This document shows positions 1 to 5,568 of a DNA stretch of 10,015 nucleotides, piece after piece; within the stretch, counting starts at the first letter, position 1, and the number at the start of each line of letters is the position of its first letter. Source of the stretch: an uncultured Fimbriimonadales bacterium (GTDB lineage Bacteria; Armatimonadota; Fimbriimonadia; Fimbriimonadales; GBS-DC); NCBI GenBank assembly GCA_937925775.1, contig CALAMM010000162.1, positions 1 to 10,015 on the forward strand, read 5' to 3'. The translations under genes and the position numbers were made by a program. Below the pieces are notes generated by a model. That model was not told where the DNA came from. It saw only the letters and a program-made list of their open reading frames with translations, and made no database searches.

Positions 1-1
1 C

Positions 2-76
2 CAGTGGCTCTGGTTGCACGACCGCTGGAAATCGGGGCGACGCCACGCGCTCGGCGAACCCCAGCCCCGACCCTGA
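2..76 (+). CDS. C-terminal tail of a probable LpxL/HtrB-family lipid A acyltransferase (partial)
   Basis: The frame is open from the left edge to a TGA at 74-76 and gives 24 residues beginning QWLWLHDRWK. This matches the end of LpxL/HtrB/MsbB-type lysophospholipid acyltransferases, where a (P)EQW.W.H.RWK segment closes the catalytic domain just before a short basic tail. Here the tail is rich in Arg, Gly and Pro, as is common. The family adds secondary acyl chains to lipid A or related lipids at the inner membrane. The identification rests on about ten residues, so only the family is suggested. The catalytic HX4D region would lie outside the window. The gene points toward the CRISPR array and ends about 100 bp before it. 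Confidence 0.5.
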   Translation, partial: QWLWLHDRWKSGRRHALGEPQPRP

Positions 77-179
77 ATGGCTCTCTCGGAAAGTCGGGCT
101 GCATAGTCCCTCAAATGTGAAAGCGCCGCCGAAGTATAGAGTAATATGGCATAGGAGACGCTTACGGACTTGCCTGAAG
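77..179. other. Spacer DNA between acyltransferase gene and CRISPR array
   Basis: About 100 bp with no supported gene, convincing terminator or promoter. It lies beyond the leader-distal end of the array, so any array transcript that fails to stop would run from here antisense into the acyltransferase gene. Confidence 0.5.
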
Positions 180-209
180 CAATCGGCGCTGGACAGGTAG
201 GCTACAAAC
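180..209 (-). repeat. Decayed terminal (leader-distal) CRISPR repeat
   Basis: Only 193-209 (ACAGGTAGGCTACAAAC) matches the consensus; the 13 bases 180-192 are essentially unrelated to it. In the transcribed sense the first 17 nt are kept and the GAGGGATTGAAAC end is lost. Because the handle of each crRNA comes from the repeat on its leader side, the last spacer (210-246) still has an intact handle from the repeat at 247-276. All 12 spacers could therefore still give normal crRNA 5' ends. Confidence 0.9.
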
Positions 210-1004
210 ACGAGTTGAGGATTTCATTCGCCCACTGCTTCAGCCTGTTTCAATCCCTCACAGGTAGGCTACAAACGGCGAGATAAGAGTCGACTTGTTC
301 GATCATTACTCGTTTCAATCCCTCACAGGTAGGCTACAAACAAGGCTGGCAAGCGCGAGCTGATCGGCGTGGACGAGGTTTCAATCCCTCACAGGTAGGC
401 TACAAACGACGACGAGTTCTGAATACTCTATCCCACCTTGCGGTTTCAATCCCTCACAGGTAGGCTACAAACGACGCGCTCGGCGCGTGCGGCGTGGAGG
501 TCTATGTTGTTTCAATCCCTCACAGGTAGGCTACAAACTGTATGAAGCCACGTTGGTGGGCGTCACCCGCCTAGCGTTTCAATCCCTCACAGGTAGGCTA
601 CAAACTTCCGTTGCGATTGGCGATTCTTGTTGCAGGAACTGGTGTTTCAATCCCTCACAGGTAGGCTACAAACGCTGAACCTGCCATCTCAATGTCAAGC
701 CAGAATCGATCGTTTCAATCCCTCACAGGTAGGCTACAAACATCCCCGCGAGTCTGGCAAGCGCGACTCTGGGAAGGTTTCAATCCCTCACAGGTAGGCT
801 ACAAACTCGGAAGCTCTACGCCACGCCCGGTTATGCTGAGACGTTTCAATCCCTCACAGGTAGGCTACAAACACTATGGGCAATCCCAAGCGGCAGTTGA
901 AGGTCGTGGTTTCAATCCCTCACAGGTAGGCTACAAACTGTTATCATCAGACCAAGGAGCGCAGCGTTGATGTGGTTTCAATCCCTCACAGGTAGGCTAC
1001 AAAC
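180..1004 (-). CRISPR. CRISPR array: 12 perfect 30-bp repeats, 1 decayed repeat, 12 spacers, read on the minus strand
   Basis: Identical 30-bp repeats start at 247, 312, 378, 443, 509, 576, 644, 712, 777, 843, 909 and 975. On the plus strand each begins GTTTCAATCC and ends GGCTACAAAC. Spacers are 35-38 nt long and all different. On the minus strand the repeat begins GTTTGTAGCC and ends GGGATTGAAAC; an 8-nt ATTGAAAC 3' end is the usual crRNA 5' handle of type I and type III systems. The decayed repeat at the left end and the promoter right of the array also indicate minus-strand transcription, so the spacer at 939-974 should be newest and 210-246 oldest. Repeat length, spacer length and handle fit subtypes such as I-A, I-B or III, but without cas genes the subtype is open. 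Confidence 0.98.
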
Positions 1005-1005
1005 C

Positions 1006-1035
1006 AAGACGCCTTTGCGCCAGAGGCGTCTTTTT
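1006..1035 (+). terminator. Hairpin with T-run beside the first repeat; terminator-like on the plus strand
   Basis: AAGACGCCT (1006-1014) pairs perfectly with AGGCGTCTT (1024-1032) around a 9-nt loop, and the plus strand continues with TTT to 1035, the form of an intrinsic terminator. On the plus strand it would stop antisense transcription leaving the array. On the minus strand the same hairpin lies in the leader RNA, ending one base before the first repeat, with no useful T-run after it there. Confidence 0.6.
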
Positions 1036-1089
1036 GAACTCAAAAATGCGCCAGTTGTCAAGGTAAGTTGCCGTTGCGTTGACGGCAAT

Positions 1090-1119
1090 ACTATACCCTA
1101 TCGTTGTTGGTGAAGTCAA
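1090..1119 (-). promoter_or_regulatory. Probable sigma-70-type promoter of the CRISPR array
   Basis: On the minus strand, TTGACT (1119-1114) and TATAGT (1095-1090) are separated by 18 nt, each one base from the consensus -35 and -10 hexamers. The predicted start lies near 1083, giving roughly 80 nt of leader RNA before the first repeat at 1004. No minus-strand gene lies between this promoter and the array, so the array is its natural target. The assignment is by motif only. Confidence 0.75.
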
Positions 1120-1126
1120 GGGGTGT

Positions 1127-1178
1127 CGTCGATCGGCGGCGGATTTGAACTCAAGTGGCAAAAAGTCGGCGATCGACG
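1127..1178. repeat. 9-bp inverted repeat enclosing a leader-motif copy
   Basis: CGTCGATCG (1127-1135) is the exact reverse complement of CGATCGACG (1170-1178), with a 34-bp centre that contains TTTGAACTCAA (1144-1154). It lies just upstream of the -35 box of the array promoter. It could be a binding site for a regulator or a DNA-bending protein, or part of the leader. Function is inferred from position only. Confidence 0.45.
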
Positions 1179-1424
1179 GATTCGCGCGTTCCGCCATACA
1201 AGATGTAGAGGTGTGATTGGCTAACTGGGCACATCAAGTTGTATGTCTCCTCCGAGATTGTCGTCGAACGACTGGTTAGTCGATGATTGGGCAAAGCGCA
1301 ACCCAGTGTTCGGGCTTTTTGAGGTCGCGCTGGAGGGGGAGTTGGAAGGCACTCCCGTTTTCGGGGCAAAAGAGAACGCCCCCATGACGAAAACCTTGCG
1401 AAAACCGCCGATAATTTCCCCAGC
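1179..1424. other. Intergenic region between CRISPR leader and flhB
   Basis: No gene can be supported. A plus-strand frame beginning at 1243 is open but runs 124 bp into flhB in another frame and resembles no family I know. The right half is densely self-complementary: see the paired hairpins at 1337-1394. I see no clear promoter for flhB. Confidence 0.5.
1337..1394 (+). promoter_or_regulatory. Two back-to-back hairpins upstream of flhB (possible structured 5' UTR)
   Basis: GGGAGT (1337-1342) pairs with ACTCCC (1351-1356). The very next base begins a second stem: GTTTTCGGGGC (1357-1367) pairs with GCCC (1378-1381) and CGAAAAC (1388-1394), with a 6-nt bulge, CCATGA. The two stems lie about 30 nt before the flhB start, and that start has no recognisable Shine-Dalgarno sequence. 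It could be an RNA control element or a dispersed repeat. No known riboswitch class is recognised. Confidence 0.4.
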
Positions 1425-2459
1425 ATGGCAGACGAGGAACGCACGGAACAGGCGACGCCGCGAAAGCGGCAAGAGGCGCGTAAAAAAGGGCAGGTCGCGC
1501 GCTCCACCGAAATCAACGGCGCCGCCATCTTCCTCGCGCTGGTGCTGATGCTGCCGCTGGTGATGCGCTGGGGCGGCGAGCGGTTCCTCACCGCGTTTCA
1601 ACATCAACTCCAGCAGGCAGGCACGATGCGCATGTCAGACGCGCTGTTATGGAGCGCGCTGGCGTTGCTGGCGCCGCTGCTCGCCGCAGCGTTCCTCACC
1701 GCGCTGGTCGCCAACGCAATGCAGGTGGGGCTCCACTTCTCCGCCCAACCCCTGCAGCCCGACCTCAATCGGATTAACCCCGCGCGGGGGTTCCAACGGC
1801 TCTTCTCCCAGCGGTCGGGAGTGGAGCTGCTCAAAGCCGTGCTGAAGTTCGCACTCATCACTTGGGTCGCGTGGCGCACGCTGGCAAACGAGACCGCGCG
1901 TCTCGTCAGCGTCTCGCAGTGGCCTGCCCCGCACACTCTCGCGCCGATGGTGGAAGCGCTCCATCAGGTGGGACTGCGCGTGGGGGTGCTGTGGCTCGTG
2001 CTGGCATTTCTGGATTACCTGTACCAGCGGTGGGACTATGAGAAGACCCTCCGCATGTCGCGCTACGAACTCAAAGAGGAGTATAAGCAGACGGAGGGCG
2101 ACCCCCACCTGCGAGCGCGTATCCGCCAGAAGATGCAAGAGGTGGCGCGTCGGCGCTCGATCCGCGAGGTGCGTCGCGCCGATGTGGTGGTGACGAACCC
2201 TGTGACCTACGCCGTCGCGCTACGATACGACCGCGCCACAATGAACGCGCCGCGCGTGGTCGCCAAAGGCAAGGGCTGGCGCGCTCAGCAAATCCGCGAC
2301 GAAGCCCTAAAATGGCATGTGCCCATCGTGCCGAACCCGCCCCTCGCCCGTAGCCTCTACGCCCAAGTGGAAGTGGGACAGGAAATCCCCGCCACGCTCT
2401 ATCAAGCGGTGGCGGAAGTGTTAGCCTATGTCTATCGCCTGCGCCGCAGCAGACGGTAG
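1425..2459 (+). CDS. flhB: Flagellar type III export switch protein FlhB
   Basis: FlhB is the inner-membrane component of the flagellar export gate that switches substrate from rod/hook to filament type. The 344 residues are near the usual family length. The N-terminus (MADEERTEQATPRKRQEARK, then GQVARS) is the classic amphipathic export-gate start and fixes the ATG, although there is no good Shine-Dalgarno. Membrane segments fall near 33-50, 74-97, 136-154 and 182-201. Family signatures include INPARGFQRLFS (117-128), MSRYELKEEYKQTEGDPH (211-228), and a basic linker to about 251. The cytoplasmic autocleavage loop reads TNPVTYAVALRYD (257-269). Asn258-Pro259 are kept, but the usual Thr-His after them is Val-Thr. 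No other flagellar gene is visible. The next gene follows after 11 bp. A virulence-type YscU/EscU homologue is less likely but cannot be wholly excluded without the neighbouring loci. Confidence 0.95.
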   Translation: MADEERTEQATPRKRQEARKKGQVARSTEINGAAIFLALVLMLPLVMRWGGERFLTAFQHQLQQAGTMRMSDALLWSALALLAPLLAAAFLTALVANAMQVGLHFSAQPLQPDLNRINPARGFQRLFSQRSGVELLKAVLKFALITWVAWRTLANETARLVSVSQWPAPHTLAPMVEALHQVGLRVGVLWLVLAFLDYLYQRWDYEKTLRMSRYELKEEYKQTEGDPHLRARIRQKMQEVARRRSIREVRRADVVVTNPVTYAVALRYDRATMNAPRVVAKGKGWRAQQIRDEALKWHVPIVPNPPLARSLYAQVEVGQEIPATLYQAVAEVLAYVYRLRRSRR

Positions 2460-2470
2460 GAACTGACAAG

Positions 2471-3658
2471 ATGCCCTCGAATCGAAATGCTATGTTTCGG
2501 TGCGTAGGGCTGTGGGCAGGGCTGTTAGGGCTGCTGGTGATGGGCGATGCGCAGAGGCTGTCGGCGCAGGAGCGACGCGAGGGCTTCCGACCCCTCTTCA
2601 ACGGGCGCAACCTGCAGGGCTGGAAGGTCTACGCAGGCGCGAACTGGCGCGTACACAACGGTGAACTCATCGCGCCCGCCGACAGCGCAGGCTGGATCGG
2701 CACGGTAGAAACCTTCGACAACTTCGTCCTGCGCGGCGAGTACTGGGTCGACAAAGGCGACACGCACGAAGGCAACAGCGGGGTGTTCTTCCGCGCCCAG
2801 CCGACCGCCACCCCATGGAACGACGGCTACGAAATGCAAATCAGTCTGGAGGATGAACGCAACCCCACAGGAAGTATCTACAATCGCGTCCCCACGAACC
2901 TAACGCACATGCGCGCAATCGCCCCCGAACGACAGTGGAACGCCTTCGAAATCCGCGCCTGCGGCTCGCATATCCAAATCACAATCAACGGCGAAATGAT
3001 CCAAGATTGCGACCTGCACGAGTTCCAGCGCGGCGTGATTGGCTTGCAGCAGCACCACCCCGGCGTGACAGTGAAGTTTCGCAACCTGCGCATCAAGCGG
3101 CTCCGCCCGCAAGAGTGCAACGAGGGGTGGCAACCGCTGTTCAACGGCAAAGACCTGTCGGGCTGGTTCGCCACCGGGATGGCACGCTGGAGCGTCAAAG
3201 ACGGCGCGATCGTCGGCGAGGGAGGCATGGGGCATCTGTTCACCGAGCAGACCTTCACCGACTTCGAGCTGCGCGCGATGATACGCATCCGCCCGTTCCG
3301 CGAGAACTCGCCGATGAACCCAAACAACGGCATCTACTTCCGCGCCCAGCCCAACCCTCAGAACCGCAACAACTGGCCCGTGGGCTACGAAGCGCAGGTG
3401 TATAACCACATCGGGCGCGGCGAGTACATCACTGGCTCGCTCTACGGACGGGTGATGGCAAGTCGCTTGCTCACGCGCGACGGCGACTGGTTCTCAATGC
3501 GCATCCGTGCCAAGGGCGACCACATCCAAATCTTCGTGAACGGACAAAAAGTGGTGGACACGCGCAACGACGAATTCAAAGCGGGACACATCGCCATCCA
3601 GTGCCACGACCCCTTCACGATTGTCGAGACGCGCGACCTCTACTGGAGACCGTTGTAG
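2471..3658 (+). CDS. Secreted protein with two tandem DUF1080 (3-keto-disaccharide hydrolase-like) domains
   Basis: The 395 residues begin with a hydrophobic signal peptide (about 8-26; likely cut near AQRLSAQ, 27-33), so the product is exported. Two homologous domains follow, at about 39-208 and 219-393. They share aligned blocks: PLFNGRNLQGW / PLFNGKDLSGW, NSGVFFRAQ / NNGIYFRAQ, GYEMQI / GYEAQV, GSIYNRV / GSLYGRV, HIQITING / HIQIFVNG, and final beta strands with LQQHHP / IQCHDP. This is Pfam PF06439, a concanavalin-like beta-sandwich fold abundant in Planctomycetes and related phyla; some members hydrolyse 3-keto-disaccharides. The substrate here is unknown, and one domain may only bind sugar. 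The start is 11 bp after flhB, with a weak AGGAA upstream, suggesting co-transcription. There is no obvious functional link to flagella. Confidence 0.92.
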   Translation: MPSNRNAMFRCVGLWAGLLGLLVMGDAQRLSAQERREGFRPLFNGRNLQGWKVYAGANWRVHNGELIAPADSAGWIGTVETFDNFVLRGEYWVDKGDTHEGNSGVFFRAQPTATPWNDGYEMQISLEDERNPTGSIYNRVPTNLTHMRAIAPERQWNAFEIRACGSHIQITINGEMIQDCDLHEFQRGVIGLQQHHPGVTVKFRNLRIKRLRPQECNEGWQPLFNGKDLSGWFATGMARWSVKDGAIVGEGGMGHLFTEQTFTDFELRAMIRIRPFRENSPMNPNNGIYFRAQPNPQNRNNWPVGYEAQVYNHIGRGEYITGSLYGRVMASRLLTRDGDWFSMRIRAKGDHIQIFVNGQKVVDTRNDEFKAGHIAIQCHDPFTIVETRDLYWRPL

Positions 3659-3720
3659 GCGTTCCCAGAGGCAATCTGGGGCACGGAGGGAGGTCTCGGT
3701 GCTTGAACTTTCCTGCCGCA

Positions 3721-3758
3721 GCACGGGTGCGACAACATTCCTGCCGTCGCACCCGTGC
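3721..3758. terminator. 13-bp perfect inverted repeat, candidate bidirectional terminator
   Basis: GCACGGGTGCGAC (3721-3733) and GTCGCACCCGTGC (3746-3758) are perfect reverse complements around a 12-nt loop. The stem is very GC-rich and lies between two converging genes, so a bidirectional terminator is the simplest reading. Neither side has a T-run, which weakens it. The element also overlaps a direct repeat of TTCCTGCCG (3710-3718 and 3738-3746), so a dispersed palindromic repeat is another possibility. Confidence 0.55.
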
Positions 3759-3804
3759 GTCAACGCGGTCCAGTTTCCTACACAGCCTCAGAGGAGACCG
3801 CTCA

Positions 3805-3824
3805 AGAGCCACTTATGCGGCTCT
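3805..3824 (-). terminator. Hairpin directly after the hpf stop codon
   Basis: AGAGCC (3805-3810) pairs with GGCTCT (3819-3824) around an 8-nt loop, immediately past the hpf stop at 3825-3827. On the minus strand it is followed by only two T residues. It is a weak candidate terminator of the yacL-ispDF-hpf operon, perhaps backed up by the larger hairpin at 3721-3758. Confidence 0.35.
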
Positions 3825-4400
3825 CTACTCCATCCCCTCAATCAGGTCGTACACGCCCTTCTCCACTTGCACCAGCACGCAGTAGCGGTTCGTGTCGGAG
3901 TCGTGAAACATGTAGACCTGGGCGTTTTCCAAGTCGGCCTGTAGCAGTGCCTCTTCAAGGCTCATCGGCTTTAGGGGGACGCGCACGGTGCGTCGCAAAG
4001 TGGGGTTCGGCATCGGCTCCGATTCGGATTCCTCAGCCTCACTCAGCACCGCCTCTATGACTTCCTCGCGCGGTTTGCGCCCCCGCTTCTGCAGTTTCTC
4101 CTTGTAGCGCGCAAGCTGATGCTCCATTTTCTGCACGACAGCGTCCACCGCCGCGCGGAACTCGGGCGCCTTGTCGTCGTAGTGAAACCTCTGTCCATCC
4201 GCATCGACCAGAACGGATACATGATGTTGCCCGCGCACCAGCTCGTAAGTGAGTTCCAGTGTCCAGATTTTGTGGAAGAACCGCGCCAGTTTAGCCAGTT
4301 TACGACGCACATAGGCTTTCTCCGATTCGCTGAGTTCCTGGTGCGGGCTGCGGAAAGTCACATCGACGATTTCAACCTGTTTGCGTCGGGATTTGCTCAT
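3825..4400 (-). CDS. hpf: Ribosome hibernation-promoting factor, long form
   Basis: Long-form HPF binds 30S subunits and pairs ribosomes into inactive 100S dimers in resting cells. Residues about 10-105 form the S30AE domain (VDVTFRSPHQELSESEKAYV, then a basic KLAKLARFF helix). An acidic linker follows at about 112-131. Residues 137-188 are the C-terminal dimerisation domain, with the hallmark LKPMSLEEALLQ (143-154) and a closing GVYDLIE. The 191-residue length is normal for the family. The frame is open for 62 more codons upstream, but the ATG at 4400 is preferred: it has AGGAGAGG at 4414-4407, 6 nt away, and the upstream residues are the shadow of ispDF. The start overlaps the ispDF stop by 29 bp, implying coupled translation. 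Confidence 0.95.
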   Translation of the reverse strand: MSKSRRKQVEIVDVTFRSPHQELSESEKAYVRRKLAKLARFFHKIWTLELTYELVRGQHHVSVLVDADGQRFHYDDKAPEFRAAVDAVVQKMEHQLARYKEKLQKRGRKPREEVIEAVLSEAEESESEPMPNPTLRRTVRVPLKPMSLEEALLQADLENAQVYMFHDSDTNRYCVLVQVEKGVYDLIEGME

Positions 4401-5568
4401 AGTTCGCCTCTCCTGGACTGATTGTAGCGACGGCGTAGCAGGCGATGGCGCGCCGTGCGCCGACGGCGTCCATCCCTTCGTTCGTCGTCGCCTTGATACT
4501 GACTTGTTCGGGTAAAATGCCCAGCGTCTGGGCGATTTGAGTGCGCATCGCAGGGATGTACGGCGCGAGTTTGGGCGACTCGGCAATCACCATCGCGTCC
4601 ACATGGAGCGGTCGCCAGCCGTGCTGGTGCAGCAGCGCGCCCACTTGGTGTAAAAGGCGTAAACTGGGAGCATCTTTCCAGCGCGGGTCGCTGTTGGGAA
4701 AGTGTTGTCCGATGTCCCCTAATGCAGCCGCGCCTAACAGCGCATCGCAAATCGCGTGGGTCACGACATCGGCGTCGGAATGCCCCAGCAACCCAAGCGG
4801 GTAGTCGATTGCAACGCCGCCCAGCATCAGTGTTCGCCCTTCCGTTAGCTGGTGTATATCATACCCGATTCCCGTGCGGGTAAGTGCGCCCTCACCCGCA
4901 TACAGGCGCAGCAGGCTCCAATCGTCGGGGGTGGTGAGCTTGAGATTGCGCGGGTCGCCCAGAGCAAGATGCACGGGATACCCTGCGCGTTCGAGCAGTT
5001 GCGCGTCATCCGTAGCCTCGGTGAACCCCTCCTCGATGGCGCGCTGGTGCGCCTTGATAAGCCAGTCGGTGCGAAAAATCTGGGGCGTCTGCACGCGATA
5101 GACCCCCTCGCGGGGCAGAGTCTCCAGCACCTGCCCGCCGTTGGCGGCGCGCTTGAGCGTGTCCTGCACAGGAAGCGCAGGCACAGCGGTTCCATGCTGC
5201 TGCGCGACCTCCACCAGTCGGTCGAGCAGCGCGTGGCTGACCAGCGGGCGCGCCGCATCATGCACGGCGACGAAAGGCACGCCCTCAGGCAGATACTTCA
5301 GCGCGTTCGCCACCGTCTGCTGGCGCGTCGCGCCACCACACGCGAGGATTCGTGTCGGTTTGGGCAGGGGAAATCGGCTCAGGTACGACTCGTAGGGTTC
5401 ACGAGCATCGGGCGCGACCGCTAACGAGGCAGAATCGGTCGCAGGGTGGCTGAGCAGTCGCCAAAGCGCGTGGCGCCACACAGGCGCACCGTTCAGCAGC
5501 TGCCAGAGCTTGTCGCTCCTACCGAACCGAACGCCGCTTCCTGCCGCCAGAATAAGGGCGTGTAGAAT
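4372..5568 (-). CDS. ispDF: Bifunctional IspD-IspF: MEP cytidylyltransferase / MECDP synthase
   Basis: This fusion carries out two steps of the MEP isoprenoid pathway: CTP-dependent activation of methylerythritol 4-phosphate (IspD) and cyclisation to the 2,4-cyclodiphosphate (IspF). With the start at 5568 it has 398 residues. The IspD half (about 1-222) shows LILAAGSGVRFG, DKLW, GGATRQQTVANAL, VHDAARPLV, LPVQDTLKR, YRVQTPQIF, TDDA and GDPRNLKLTTPDDW. The IspF half (from about 231) shows GIGYDIH (metal ligands Asp237 and His239), GHSDADVVTHA (His263), GDIGQHFPNSDP, ESPKLAPYI and KATTNEG. No ATG, GTG or TTG lies near the natural N-terminus. The only ordinary start is a GTG at 5631 without Shine-Dalgarno, adding 21 unlikely residues. 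An ATT at 5568-5566 has AAGGAGG 8 nt upstream and gives a textbook N-terminus, so I chose it. The gene overlaps the PIN-TRAM gene by 50 bp and hpf by 29 bp. Confidence 0.95.
   Translation of the reverse strand: MLHALILAAGSGVRFGRSDKLWQLLNGAPVWRHALWRLLSHPATDSASLAVAPDAREPYESYLSRFPLPKPTRILACGGATRQQTVANALKYLPEGVPFVAVHDAARPLVSHALLDRLVEVAQQHGTAVPALPVQDTLKRAANGGQVLETLPREGVYRVQTPQIFRTDWLIKAHQRAIEEGFTEATDDAQLLERAGYPVHLALGDPRNLKLTTPDDWSLLRLYAGEGALTRTGIGYDIHQLTEGRTLMLGGVAIDYPLGLLGHSDADVVTHAICDALLGAAALGDIGQHFPNSDPRWKDAPSLRLLHQVGALLHQHGWRPLHVDAMVIAESPKLAPYIPAMRTQIAQTLGILPEQVSIKATTNEGMDAVGARRAIACYAVATISPGEANYEQIPTQTG
4407..4414 (-). promoter_or_regulatory. Shine-Dalgarno of hpf inside the ispDF coding region
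   Basis: AGGAGAGG on the minus strand, 6 nt before the ATG at 4400. It decides the hpf start against the longer open frame reaching 4586. Ribosomes finishing ispDF at 4372 pass over it, so coupling is likely. Confidence 0.8.

Larger units (their letters stand above)
1005..1136 (-). promoter_or_regulatory. CRISPR leader region
   Basis: This non-coding stretch directly abuts the newest repeat. It contains the array promoter (1090-1119), a hairpin touching the first repeat (1006-1032) and one copy of an 11-bp motif, TTTGAACTCAA (1033-1043), whose second copy lies at 1144-1154. Leaders of type I arrays normally hold the promoter and the signals for integrating new spacers next to the first repeat. 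The short minus-strand reading frames that cross here do not look like genes. The upstream boundary is arbitrary. Confidence 0.7.
3659..3824. other. Convergent intergenic region with several hairpins
   Basis: These 166 bp separate the plus-strand DUF1080 gene from the minus-strand hpf gene. They hold three inverted repeats: 3681-3702 (GCAC/GTGC plus GAG/CTC around one mismatch), 3721-3758 (13 bp, perfect) and 3805-3824 (6 bp). No gene is seen. The arrangement fits transcription stops for both converging units. Confidence 0.6.

Noticed and set aside
45..485. 12-nt identity (ACGCGCTCGGCG) between spacer 473-508 and the acyltransferase tail, possible self-targeting
   Set aside because: Short, GC-rich and not extended on either side; 12 of 36 nt is well within chance for this composition.
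487..970. Open frames across the CRISPR array with a repeated FNPSQVGYK peptide
   Set aside because: The peptide is simply the CRISPR repeat translated; the frames are accidental and cross spacers of varying length.
997..1197. Minus-strand 66-residue frame over the leader
   Set aside because: It starts in the CGCCAT at 1192-1197, crosses the array promoter and hairpin, ends inside the first repeat and has no family resemblance.
1243..1548. Plus-strand frame upstream of and overlapping flhB
   Set aside because: It overlaps flhB by 124 bp in another frame, has no SD, and its second half is the frame-shifted shadow of the flhB N-terminus. The first part has unremarkable composition apart from the hairpins.
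2900..3409. Long minus-strand frames opposite the DUF1080 gene
   Set aside because: They are antisense shadows of a GC-rich coding region; the plus-strand protein has clear family motifs throughout.
4401..4586. 62-residue N-terminal extension of hpf
   Set aside because: It is an Arg/Ser/Pro-rich shadow of the ispDF gene; the strong SD and family alignment place the start at 4400.
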